DNA of 64,000 nt from CAYMGQ01 sp964390055 (GTDB lineage Bacteria > Bacillota > Clostridia > Peptostreptococcales > Natronincolaceae). The stretch covers positions 62,001-126,000 of the forward strand of contig CAYMGQ010000001.1 of assembly GCA_964390055.1 (NCBI GenBank). Direction: 5' to 3'. The position numbers and the translations under genes are program-made. Under the pieces are notes generated by a model, which was not told where the DNA came from, did no database searches, and saw only the letters and a list, made by a program, of their open reading frames with translations. Positions 33,960-42,516 of this stretch are shown here, piece by piece (the stretch's first letter is position 1; each line of letters starts with the position of its first letter).

Positions 33960-35912
33960 AGTACTCTCGTGGAGTTTTGTCACTTCGGCAGTTAATTGTA
34001 GGGATCTTGAAGAAATTTCTTCACTTTCAGCTGTTGCTTCAGAGATAATATCTAGCACTTCCCCAGACTTTGCATTAATATCTATTGTTTTACCATTTAT
34101 AATTTCTACTTCATTAGCTATTTGCATTAGGAAGTTCCTAATCTCCTCTGTACCCTCATTAGATTCTATTGCCAATTTCCTTATTTCTTCAGCCAATACT
34201 GCAAATCCTTTGCCAGCCTCTCCTGCCCTGGCAGCCTCTATTGCAGCATTTAATGCTAGCAGGTTTGTTTGTTTGGCAATTTTGGCAATCTCTAGGATAA
34301 TATCCTGGGAATGATGGGAGATTTCTGATATCTTTGATGTATAATCCTTTAGGACCAAAATCTCATTACTCATATCCTGAGATTTTTCTGTAATCTCAAT
34401 TAATTCCCCTGTTAAACTGCTATTGGCATTTTGGATGTTAGACATATTTTCTTCAATAACTCTACTTAATTCCCTGTTTCTTTTATGGTTTTCTTCAATA
34501 GTAGCATATTGCTCATTTACCTTGTCTAAGGTAGCTGCTATCTCCTCATTTTGTGCTTCAATTTCCTTATGCTCCTCTGCCAATTCACTAATATTGTAGT
34601 ATTGACAATTACCCAACTGGTTTAGGCCATTAAATATTGCTATAGCCATTCTTTCACAGGTACCGTAACCACAACTTTGGCAATTTATTGTTTTGTCCTC
34701 CTCTGTGTACTTGTGTAAGGCCCTATATATCTCATCAAACTCCCTTGCTGTAGGTATTTTAATTGTATCTAAATTACTTTTGTCATCATACTTCCTAGAA
34801 AAATCCAAATTTCTTGAATCAATCTCCTTGAAAAATTCCCTTAATACCTCTTCTTCCCTTCTCTTCCCTAGTAAGCCACGAGATTTTCTATGTTTGCTCT
34901 CCTGTTCCTCTCTCCTTTCTGCCATAAGCCTATCTATCTTATAGTGTGATAAGGAACATGCTGCTGCTGTTCCAACATTACATCCATGTTCACAATTTAG
35001 TATGTCTACAAGGACTGGTGTATCACCAGATTTAATATCATCCTCAAGTTCATCAAAATATCTGTTATAGACAGTTTCTACCCCTTCAACCCTTGTTATT
35101 TGATAGGGCTTTAAATCCACATTGAACCTTTTAAAGGTTTCTGTTAAACCCCCTGGCTGACTGTACAAGACAGCTCTTTCTGCCTCTATACCATCAAAAT
35201 CTGAATCTACCAAGCTCTCTAATCTTATTCCCCTATTATCAAAATAATTTTTTAGTGAATGAAAAGTTACATTGTAATCAATATTTCCCTTGGTATTTTT
35301 GTCTTTAAATTCCCGCCTTTTAGCGACACATGGACCAATAAAGGCTATTTTGGCATTCCTATATTCTTCCTGTGACCGTATCCAAATAGCCACATCCATC
35401 GCTGGCGAATGGGATGGTGCTAGATACTTAATTAAATCAGGTCTATATATTTCTATATAGGATACTATAGCTGGACAGGGTTGAGCTATTATTGGCTGAT
35501 TTGCACCCTGTTGATATGCTTTTAAATATTCATATGTAGTAATCTCAGCCCCTAAACTTACATCAAAAACTGAATCCACACCCATCTGTTTTAGCTGGGT
35601 AATAAGTTTGTGGATATTTCTTGGAAAACTTACAGCTGCCGCTGGTGCAACAATAGCCACAAGCTTTTCTCTCCTCTGTAATGCCTGGAGGAAGTCATCC
35701 AAATCATCCATCCTAACCCTTGCATAATGTCCTGCTTCTTCACATGCCTCTATGCAGTTTCCGCACCCAATACATAAATCAGAGTTTATTTTGACATAAT
35801 CCCCGGACCCATCATTACAGTATTTTACGGGGCAAACTGCAATACATTTTTGACAATTTACACACTTTTCTTGAATAACGTCAATTACGGGAATAATACT
35901 ATTGATAGTCAT
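33945..35912 (-). CDS. Soluble sensor: ferredoxin plus hydrogenase-like H-cluster domain fused to chemoreceptor signalling domain
   Basis: 655 residues from the ATG at 35912 (GAGGGGGG 7 nt upstream; the 35939 start lacks a site). Order: two 4Fe-4S motifs (CVNCQKCIAVCPVKYC, CIGCGNCIEAC; residues 17-57), an [FeFe]-hydrogenase-type domain (about 85-325), a second Fe-S motif with Cys411, 414, 419 and 436 (CQSCGYGTC), then a coiled coil and MCP hairpin QTNLLALNAAIEAARAGEAGKGFAVLAEEIRKLA. Hydrogenase loops are altered: QPCPAIV (Cys146) for TSCCPxW, GPCVAKR (Cys194) for MPCxxK, and NCEHGCNVG (Cys307, 311) without the GGG tail. The four cluster-ligand cysteines appear kept, but the proton-transfer cysteine is not. 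There is no membrane segment. Likely an H2/redox-sensing soluble receptor; catalysis is doubtful. Confidence 0.9.
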   Translation of the reverse strand: MTINSIIPVIDVIQEKCVNCQKCIAVCPVKYCNDGSGDYVKINSDLCIGCGNCIEACEEAGHYARVRMDDLDDFLQALQRREKLVAIVAPAAAVSFPRNIHKLITQLKQMGVDSVFDVSLGAEITTYEYLKAYQQGANQPIIAQPCPAIVSYIEIYRPDLIKYLAPSHSPAMDVAIWIRSQEEYRNAKIAFIGPCVAKRREFKDKNTKGNIDYNVTFHSLKNYFDNRGIRLESLVDSDFDGIEAERAVLYSQPGGLTETFKRFNVDLKPYQITRVEGVETVYNRYFDELEDDIKSGDTPVLVDILNCEHGCNVGTAAACSLSHYKIDRLMAERREEQESKHRKSRGLLGKRREEEVLREFFKEIDSRNLDFSRKYDDKSNLDTIKIPTAREFDEIYRALHKYTEEDKTINCQSCGYGTCERMAIAIFNGLNQLGNCQYYNISELAEEHKEIEAQNEEIAATLDKVNEQYATIEENHKRNRELSRVIEENMSNIQNANSSLTGELIEITEKSQDMSNEILVLKDYTSKISEISHHSQDIILEIAKIAKQTNLLALNAAIEAARAGEAGKGFAVLAEEIRKLAIESNEGTEEIRNFLMQIANEVEIINGKTIDINAKSGEVLDIISEATAESEEISSRSLQLTAEVTKLHESTNDIS

Positions 35913-35931
35913 GTTGTTACCCCCCTCACTA

Positions 35932-36192
35932 TTATTCATACTCTTTTGTCGTCAATGCACTCTTTACCATTACCCCCTTTAATCTCCCTAGTTTTCCTGT
36001 TAATGCCCCTATTTCATCGGTACTGCCCTCGACTATTAAGGAAATTACAGATATTCCCCTTTTTTCATAGGGTATTCCCATACGCCCCACTATCATAGAG
36101 GAGTGCTGCCCTAAATAGTCATTAACCCTATCTGCAATTACTTCTGGTGTATTGATAACAATCCCGATAACTCCTATCCTTGTATGTTTCAC
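35932..36192 (-). CDS. TM1266-type iron-only hydrogenase system putative regulator
   Basis: 86 residues; MKHTRIGVIGIVINTPEVIADRVNDYLGQHSSMIVGRMGIPYEKRGISVISLIVEG matches the TM1266 family, a small ACT/NikR-like ferredoxin-fold protein regularly encoded with [FeFe]-hydrogenase genes and their maturases. No DNA-binding helix is visible in the short chain, so direct transcription control is uncertain. It sits between hydA and the H-cluster sensor. Confidence 0.88.
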   Translation of the reverse strand: MKHTRIGVIGIVINTPEVIADRVNDYLGQHSSMIVGRMGIPYEKRGISVISLIVEGSTDEIGALTGKLGRLKGVMVKSALTTKEYE

Positions 36193-36264
36193 CCTATCTC
36201 ACCCTTTACACTATAATTAAGGATATGCGGTGACCCCATTTGTCCTATTTTATTTCTCAAAGAA

Positions 36265-36294
36265 AGCTAAAGAGATAATAGCATCCCTTTAGCT
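36265..36294 (-). terminator. Probable terminator after hydA
   Basis: AGCTAAAG (36265-36272) and CTTTAGCT (36287-36294) form a perfect 8-bp stem, followed on the minus strand by TTTCTTT, 13 bp beyond the hydA stop at 36307. The next gene starts about 70 bp further on, so it may be a partial terminator that sets relative expression. Confidence 0.6.
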
Positions 36295-36306
36295 CTCATT
36301 GAGATT

Positions 36307-38046
36307 TTATACTGTTCCACCAGCGACCTTTTCACTTCTGTCAATATAACTAGTATGCAATAATTCGTGGGCCTTGTTACTTCCTGGCTTTTCTAAATAG
36401 TCCTCATAAATTTTTTGGACCTCAGTATTTTCATGGGATCTTCTTACCGGATTGCCAACATCACTAGCATAAATTCCCACCATTCGCTGTTCTTTTACAT
36501 TTTGGTCGTCTGGGATAGGGGCGCCTCCACCACCAATACAACCTGTGGGGCAACCCATAATTTCAATAAAATGATAATCTGCCTCACCGGCAATTACCTT
36601 GTCTAATAATTGTTTTGCATTGCCAGTTCCACTAGCAATAGCAACTCTTACCTTTGTACCATCAACATCTAACTCTGCATCCTTTACTCCCTCTAATCCT
36701 CTAACAGCCTTATAGTCAATTGTATCCATTTCACCTTCTGTTAAAATTGAAACTACTGTTCTAAGGGCTGCCTCCATAACACCACCGGTATTAGCAAAAA
36801 TTCTGCCTGCTCCTGTTCCCTCACCCATCAAGACATCGAAACCTTCGTCTTTAAGAGTAGGTAAGTTAATTCCTTCAAGTTTAAGAAGTTTTGCCAACTC
36901 CCTGGTAGTTAAAACTACATCTACATCTTGTATGCCATTCCGGCCCATTTCTGGCCTATTAGCTTCAAACTTTTTAGCTGTACATGGCATAATAGACAAA
37001 TGGAATATATCCTCAGGATCTAGCCCAACAGTTTCGGCATAGTAAGTCTTGACTAGTGCACCAAACATTTGTTGGGGTGATTTACAAGTTGATACATTAT
37101 CCAATAGTTGTGGGTAGGATTGTTCTACAAACTTTATCCATCCTGGAGAACAAGATGTTATAAGAGGAAGATTTTTTCCTTCCTTAAGCCTCTCTAGAAA
37201 TTCTGTTCCTTCCTCCATAATGGTTAAGTCTGCCGAAAAATCAGTATTAAATACCTTGTCAACCCCTATTCGCCTAAGAGCATTAGGTATTTTGCCCGTT
37301 ACATCTGTCCCTGGCTCCAATCCAAATTCCTCACCTAGGGTGTTTTTTATGGCAGGAGCCATTTGTACCACTATATGTTTGTCCGGATCTCTTAAGGCTG
37401 CCATGACCTCATATATTTCATTCTTTTCTGTTAGGGCAGCAACTGGACAAACTTTTACACATTGACCACAGTTGATACACTCAGTATCCTCCAGTGGCAA
37501 GTTGCCCTTAGTGGTAATATATATACCCTTTTCATTTTCAACTTTTTCATAAACACCAATGCCTTGCACATCTTCACAAACCCTAATACATCTCTCACAT
37601 GCAATGCACTTATCCATATCCCTAGTTATTGCATAACTAGATAGGTCCATGCCCCTATTTGGGACCTTCCTTTCCTTGGGGTCCACATCATAGTAGTATG
37701 CAAGATCCTGCAGTTCACAATCACCGCCTGCCCTTTGGCAAGTTAAGCAGTCATTGGGATGGGTAACTAAGTATTCATTGAGTTTTTCCCTTCTAGCCTC
37801 AATTATTTTATCAGTTTCGGTGTAAATCTCCATATCTTGCCTTATTTCTGTTTCGCAGGATTTTTTTAATTCATCCTCTCCACTTACTTCAACAAGACAC
37901 ATATCGCAATTGCCACCTGGTTCAAGATCGGGATGATAACAAAGGGTAGGAATATAGATACTATTTTCCTTGCAAACTTCTAGGATAGTTTTCCCCCCAA
38001 CTGCTGTCATGGACTTATCGTTTATCATAAGCTTAACTGTTGACAT
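36307..38046 (-). CDS. hydA: [FeFe] hydrogenase, group A (HydA)
   Basis: 579 residues, same length and cluster layout as Clostridium pasteurianum CpI. 2Fe-2S domain (Cys36, 47, 50, 64), His-ligated 4Fe-4S (HPNDCLTC...GDC, about 96-110), two 4Fe-4S clusters (CIACERCIRVC at 147-157, CINCGQCVKVC at 190-200), then the H-cluster domain. Loops: TSCSPGW at 297-303, MPCTAKKFE with Cys355, and EIMGCPTGCIGGGG with Cys499 and Cys503. The second cysteine of the first loop is Ser300; in CpI numbering this is a 4Fe-4S ligand position. Strong SD (AAAGGAGG). It likely oxidises or evolves H2 with ferredoxin and/or partner proteins. It lies directly downstream of formate dehydrogenase. Confidence 0.94.
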   Translation of the reverse strand: MSTVKLMINDKSMTAVGGKTILEVCKENSIYIPTLCYHPDLEPGGNCDMCLVEVSGEDELKKSCETEIRQDMEIYTETDKIIEARREKLNEYLVTHPNDCLTCQRAGGDCELQDLAYYYDVDPKERKVPNRGMDLSSYAITRDMDKCIACERCIRVCEDVQGIGVYEKVENEKGIYITTKGNLPLEDTECINCGQCVKVCPVAALTEKNEIYEVMAALRDPDKHIVVQMAPAIKNTLGEEFGLEPGTDVTGKIPNALRRIGVDKVFNTDFSADLTIMEEGTEFLERLKEGKNLPLITSCSPGWIKFVEQSYPQLLDNVSTCKSPQQMFGALVKTYYAETVGLDPEDIFHLSIMPCTAKKFEANRPEMGRNGIQDVDVVLTTRELAKLLKLEGINLPTLKDEGFDVLMGEGTGAGRIFANTGGVMEAALRTVVSILTEGEMDTIDYKAVRGLEGVKDAELDVDGTKVRVAIASGTGNAKQLLDKVIAGEADYHFIEIMGCPTGCIGGGGAPIPDDQNVKEQRMVGIYASDVGNPVRRSHENTEVQKIYEDYLEKPGSNKAHELLHTSYIDRSEKVAGGTV

Positions 38047-38128
38047 GCTTAGTCCTCCTTTGATAATTGATTTTATCCCGCCTTTTATACCTTGTTTTTT
38101 CCCCTTTTAAGATATATTAAGTTTTTAT

Positions 38129-38162
38129 CAAGGAATCAAAGTATCCATACTTTGATTCCTTG
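38129..38162. terminator. Perfect 16-bp palindromic hairpin between fdhA and hydA
   Basis: CAAGGAATCAAAGTAT (38129-38144) and ATACTTTGATTCCTTG (38147-38162) are perfect complements with a 2-nt centre. The hairpin starts 10 bp past the fdhA stop. The minus strand continues ATAAAAACTT without a U-run, so it may be an RNA-processing or stability hairpin separating fdhA from hydA, or a weak terminator. Confidence 0.6.
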
Positions 38163-38171
38163 TAAAGCTTT

Positions 38172-40844
38172 TTATAGCTTTTTTTCTAGTTTAACAGCAG
38201 TTACCTTATATCCTGCAGTTTTGGTGTATTTATCTAAATACTCACTTCCTACTAAAATATTGGCGCTATCCAGCCAGTGGAATGCCATATATACTACATT
38301 TTTATCAGTTAAGTTGGTCAATACTGCCCTTGTTTCTAATTTGCCCCACCTTGAGCTGACCTCAACTATATCTCCATCCTTGATGCCCTTCTCAGCTGCT
38401 AGTTTTTCATTGATTTCAATATAATGGTCGGGAGCCAAATTGTCTATACCCTCGGTTCTACCTGTCATGCTGGCATTGTTGTATTGTTCTAAAATTCGCC
38501 CTGTAGTTAATATTATCGGATATTCATCTCCAGTTAGTTCTGGCGACTCTTCGAATTCTAGAGGCATAAACAAGCCCTTGCCCCTTACGGGTTTTCCAGC
38601 ATGAAGATATTTTGTTCCTGGGTGATCTTCTGTTGGACATGGCCACTGAATACCTACATCATCTATCCTGTCATAGGTCATTCCTGCATATTGAGGTGTT
38701 AATGAACGCATTTCTTCAAATATTTCCTCTATGCTATTATAGTGGACATCATAGTCTAACCTTCTCATTATCTCAGAAATTATTTCCCAATCAGCCTTTG
38801 CTTGACCTGGTGCATCCACAGCCTTCCTAACTCTTTGTACCCTTCTTTCAGTATTGGTGAAAGTACCGTCTTTTTCAGCAAAGCAGGCTGCTGGCAATAC
38901 AACATCGGCAAGTTCTGCTGTTTCTGTTAAAAATAAATCTTGAACAATTAAGAATGTCTTCTCCATGGCAGCCCTTACATGATTTGTATTAGGGTCTGTA
39001 ATAACTGGGTCTTCTCCAAATACGTACAATACCTTAACATCACCCTCTACTGCAGCATTGGCTACATCGGGAATTGTCAAACCTGGCTTAGTTGGTAATT
39101 TTACCTTCCAGGCCTTTTCGAATTTATCAATAGCCTTTGGATCAGTCACAGACTGGTAACCACAAAATACATTGGGTAAGGCTCCCATGTCACAAGCCCC
39201 TTGAACGTTATTTTGACCTCTGAGGGGATTGACACCAGAACTTTCTTTGCCCAGGTTACCTGTAACTAGTGCTAGGTTTGATAAACTCATCACATTTTCA
39301 GTACCATCATGATGCTCTGTAACTCCAAGAGTGTATAATATACTGGATTTTTCTGCTGAGGTGTAGAGTCTAGCAGCTTTACGGATATCTTCAGCATCTA
39401 CACCGCAAATTTCTGCAGCATACTCAGGAGTATACTTCTTAACAGCCTCTTTTAACTTGTCAAAGTCCTCTGTATTATTTTCAATATATTCCTTATCTTC
39501 CAAGCCTTCTTCTAATATTACATTGATTATTGCATTAATTAAGGCAATATTAGTACCTGGTTTAACTTGTAAGAAAATATCTGAATCTCTCGTTAAGGGA
39601 ATAGCCATTGGGTCTACAACAATGAGCTTTGCCCCATTGTTTACTGCCTGTCTCACCTGTGCACCAATTACTGGATGTGCTTCCGTTGTATTGGATCCAC
39701 AGACAAATAAAACATCCGCTTCTTTGATTTCCCCAACACTATTGGTCATAGCACCGCTACCTAATGTAGTTGCAAGTCCTGCAACAGTAGGTGCATGTCA
39801 GAGTCGGGCACAATGGTCTACATTATTTGTCCCTACCACTGCCCTCATAAATTTCATCATTAAATAATTTTCTTCATTTGTTGCCCTAGCTGATGAAAAG
39901 GCAGCTATTGCATCTGGCCCAAATTCTTTCCTGGTTTCTTTTATCTTGTCTACCACAACTTCATAGGCTTCTTCCCAGCTAGCCTCCTCTAACTTGCCAT
40001 TCTTCCTAATTAAAGGTTTAGTTAATCTATCTGGATTACTTATAAAATCAAAGGCAAACTTCCCTTTAACACAGAGCAATCCATCATTTGAAGGTCCATA
40101 GGCAGGTTTAACTTCAACAACCTTATTGTCCTTCACAAGTAAATCCATTTGGCAGCCAACACCACAATATGAGCAGGTTGTTCTAACAGGTTTAGTCTCC
40201 CAATATCTAAATTTCTCTTTGGCCTTGGGCATCAGGGCACCAACAGGGCAAACTGATATACAGTTACCACAGGATACGCATTCTGACTCTGCCAAGGGCA
40301 TGCCAAAGGGTGGAGAAACTCGTGTAGATACACCCCTCTCAATCATTGATATAGCCTTGGTGTTTTGTAGCTCATTACATACCCTAACACACCTACCACA
40401 GGAGATACATTTATCTGGCTCACTATAATAGAAGTCGTTAGAATCATCTATTGGGTAAGTTGTTTTAGGTGCTATGTAAGCCGGTTCCTTAATATCATAT
40501 TTGTAACACAAGTCCTGTAGCTTACACTCACCCGCCTTGGGGCAAGTTAAGCAATCCATCGGATGCTTCGACAACAATAGATGTAAAATTTCTTTTCTAG
40601 CTTCGATGACAGCTGGACTCTCTGTCCAAACACTCATTCCCTCCTCGGCAGGAGCGGTACATGCAGTTGGTAATTTGTCAGTGCCTTCGACTTCAACAGT
40701 ACAAATTCTACAAGCACCATCTGGCCTTAATCGTGGGTCATGGCAGAAGGTTGGTATTTCAATGCCTATTTTTTCAGCTGCTTGCAAAATAGTGGCACCT
40801 TTTTCAACCTGGACAGACCGTCCATTAATCTTAAGGTTAATCAT
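38172..40844 (-). CDS. fdhA: Selenocysteine-containing formate dehydrogenase alpha subunit (UGA at 39798-39800 read as Sec)
   Basis: 890 residues. The in-frame TGA at codon 349 sits exactly at the active site: NNVDHCARL-Sec-HAPTVAGL, the FdhF/FdhA pattern with the catalytic His after Sec. A SECIS-like hairpin follows. Domains: NuoG-like 2Fe-2S (Cys34, 45, 48, 62), His-ligated 4Fe-4S (HPMDCLTC...GEC), two 4Fe-4S (CISCGRCVRVC, CVSCGNCISVCP), the enzyme's own 4Fe-4S (CSYCGVGC...LLC, about 224-258), then the Mo/W-bis-MGD catalytic region and C-terminal MGD domain. It oxidises formate or reduces CO2. The extra Fe-S clusters match NAD- or hydrogenase-linked soluble complexes. No FdhB/NuoF-like partner is adjacent; the next gene is hydA. 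Confidence 0.95.
39759..39792 (-). promoter_or_regulatory. Bacterial SECIS element of fdhA
   Basis: Starting 5 nt after the UGA (39800-39798), the RNA folds as outer stem ACCUA/UAGGU and a 6-bp apical stem GUUGCA/UGCAAC (39785-39780 with 39774-39769) with loop GGACU. The guanines of the loop lie about 19 nt from the UGA, within the spacing known for SelB-binding bacterial SECIS hairpins. Confidence 0.8.
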
Positions 40845-40907
40845 CTTTTCAACATCCTTTCTTATTAAATTAAAAATTAAATAAAATTTATTTAAAAAAT
40901 CTATATT

Positions 40908-40959
40908 AAATTTGTTGAAGTGTTTTTGTTTATTTATCTACAAACACTCCAACAAATTT
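40908..40959 (-). promoter_or_regulatory. 18-bp near-perfect inverted repeat in the fdhA leader
   Basis: Arms 40908-40925 and 40942-40959 pair with one mismatch, around a 16-nt loop. On the minus strand a TTTTTT tract follows about 13 nt later. It may terminate the membrane-cassette operon upstream or act as an attenuator before fdhA (ATG 65 nt downstream). The 558-bp gap 40845-41402 is otherwise very A/T-rich and holds no ORF I can support. Confidence 0.5.
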
Positions 40960-41256
40960 AAATTTTGAATTTGATTAATATGGTCATGTCTATAGAAACA
41001 CATTATTAGGTAAATATAATAAGTTTTTTTGCTGAATCTGCATAAGTTGCAGTTATTTTTTCTTCAAAAGTTAGTCCTTGGAAATGTTAAAAAGATTCTT
41101 GAAAATATATAATAATATCCAATATGAAATTGCAGAATAGAATTTTTATGCCATTGTTAAAGTATATTTACAAACTAATTACTAAAAAGCATAAAATATG
41201 TCAAATACTTAAAGGAATTAAGTATATTAATCATGCCTATGATAGGTTCTATATAT

Positions 41257-41265
41257 ATTATAGCA
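41257..41265 (-). promoter_or_regulatory. Candidate extended -10 promoter upstream of fdhA
   Basis: The minus strand reads TGCTATAAT with no clear -35. It would give an approximately 400-nt fdhA leader that includes the inverted repeat at 40908-40959. The A/T-rich surroundings lower the confidence. Confidence 0.35.
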
Positions 41266-41402
41266 TGAAAAGTTAATACTTAATAGGTGTAATCATCTAA
41301 TTATAATGTAATAAAAGATATTTGAGAATTTATATGCTAATAAAAGTTTCTATAAACCATACTATAATATACTATTGTATAATTAAAGATAAAAATTTCA
41401 AA

Positions 41403-41819
41403 TTAACTAGTTGGTTTTGCCTCTCCGCTTTCTGTTTTTGTGCTAGGTGCCATACCTAGGACTTTTTTTATTCCTAGCCAAGTTAGGCAAGAGATTGCAG
41501 CTATTGTTCCCAATTTCCCTCCAACTCCTGCATAGGCTGCAAGACTGGCTATAAAAACCAAACCAGCAATAATACCAACGAATACCATCTCCCATATATG
41601 TGGGAATTTAGCTGTACTAATCATACCAGCATAAGCTGAAATCGTAGCTATTAGTGCTAAGTTACCGCCAATTTCTGGCGTGAAATGGGGAAATATAAAG
41701 CCTGCCACTAATATAACTACGGCCGCCCCGAATACTCCGCCCCTCTTTAAGTTAATATTTATATAATATGAAGCTAATGCCGCTATAATAGATACGATAA
41801 TTATGGAAACATATTCCAT
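41403..41819 (-). CDS. Small four-helix membrane protein of unknown family (cassette gene 3)
   Basis: 138 residues, four to five hydrophobic helices and a polar Thr/Ser/Lys C-terminal tail. Its motif order, ASYYININLKRGGVFGAAVV...ISAYAGMISTAKFPHIWEMVFVGIIAGLVFIASLAAYAGVGGKLGTIAAIS, parallels the preceding gene product (SYY/TYYIN, G-rich first pair, YAGxGGKxGTxAAxS). The two are therefore paralogous halves or heteromer partners. No known transporter motif was recognised. It follows cassette gene 2 by 21 bp. Confidence 0.75.
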   Translation of the reverse strand: MEYVSIIIVSIIAALASYYININLKRGGVFGAAVVILVAGFIFPHFTPEIGGNLALIATISAYAGMISTAKFPHIWEMVFVGIIAGLVFIASLAAYAGVGGKLGTIAAISCLTWLGIKKVLGMAPSTKTESGEAKPTS

Positions 41820-41840
41820 CCCTATTCACCTCTCCCTTTT

Positions 41841-42194
41841 CTACATAAATAGATTTGTAATAGCCCTTGTTATTTGTACAGAAAGGGCCGCAGTAGTTCC
41901 TCCCTTTCCTCCAATGCCAGCATAAACTTCTGGCGTGTAGGCTATAATCAGGCCACATATTGCTCCACCCACGGTAGCCCAAGCCATTGATGGTATTACC
42001 GCTGTTCCAGACATTCCAACAAAAGATGCAATAAATAGAGCAACAGCCAACGGACCTGGTAATAATACAGCCCCCACTGTACCTACTAACCCATTAGCTA
42101 TAACTGCACCATATCCCATAGTATGATTGATATAATATGTAAGCACCGATCCTATAATCGCAAAAATTACTGTGTTAATTTTCGCTTTGTCCAT
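41841..42194 (-). CDS. Small membrane protein paralogous to the next gene (cassette gene 2)
   Basis: 117 residues, four helices. The shared elements are LTYYINHTMGYGAVIANGLVGTVGAVL, IASFVGMSGTAVIPSMAWATVGGAICGLIIAYTPEVYAGIGGKGGTTAALSVQI and a short C-terminus. GxGGKxGTxAAxS near the C-terminus is common to both proteins and could form part of a pore or binding site. It lies 15 bp after the 55-aa gene, whose stop is at 42210. Function unknown; not assigned to any family I can name. Confidence 0.75.
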   Translation of the reverse strand: MDKAKINTVIFAIIGSVLTYYINHTMGYGAVIANGLVGTVGAVLLPGPLAVALFIASFVGMSGTAVIPSMAWATVGGAICGLIIAYTPEVYAGIGGKGGTTAALSVQITRAITNLFM

Positions 42195-42209
42195 TTTTCC
42201 TTTACCCCC

Positions 42210-42377
42210 CTATTTTTGTAGTTCTTTCATATGATCACTCAAACCTAGAAAATAAAATACTGCTATGGGTAGTAATATTCCTATGGTGAATGGCCTTCCA
42301 TCATTAATAAAGGTTGAAACCATCACGCCTACCCCTGTTGCTACAAAAGCTAAAAGTCCAATCATTTTTCTTGCCAT
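42210..42377 (-). CDS. 55-aa membrane miniprotein (cassette gene 1)
   Basis: The ATG at 42377 has AAAGGAGG 8 nt upstream and opens a 55-codon frame, MARKMIGLLAFVATGVGVM... to ...FLGLSDHMKELQK. Two hydrophobic helices (about 5-21 and 30-46) are joined by the polar turn NDGRPF. The excellent ribosome site, codon use like its neighbours and position at the head of the cassette support it as real, despite its size being below the usual annotation limits. Function unknown. Confidence 0.75.
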   Translation of the reverse strand: MARKMIGLLAFVATGVGVMVSTFINDGRPFTIGILLPIAVFYFLGLSDHMKELQK

Positions 42378-42516
42378 GGAATCCCTCCTTTCTCCACAAC
42401 AAACCCATAAAATGTTGTAAAATTAGTTACATTCTGGTAAATGATTATTCTATAATATTTTAACTCTTTGCTAAGAATTTGTCAAATATTATGTTTTAGG
42501 AATCTTCAAATTTTTA

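Noticed and set aside
39749..39800. Frameshift or nonsense mutation in formate dehydrogenase
   Set aside because: Both pieces are in the same frame, the UGA is at the known Sec site and a SECIS hairpin follows, so recoding explains it better.
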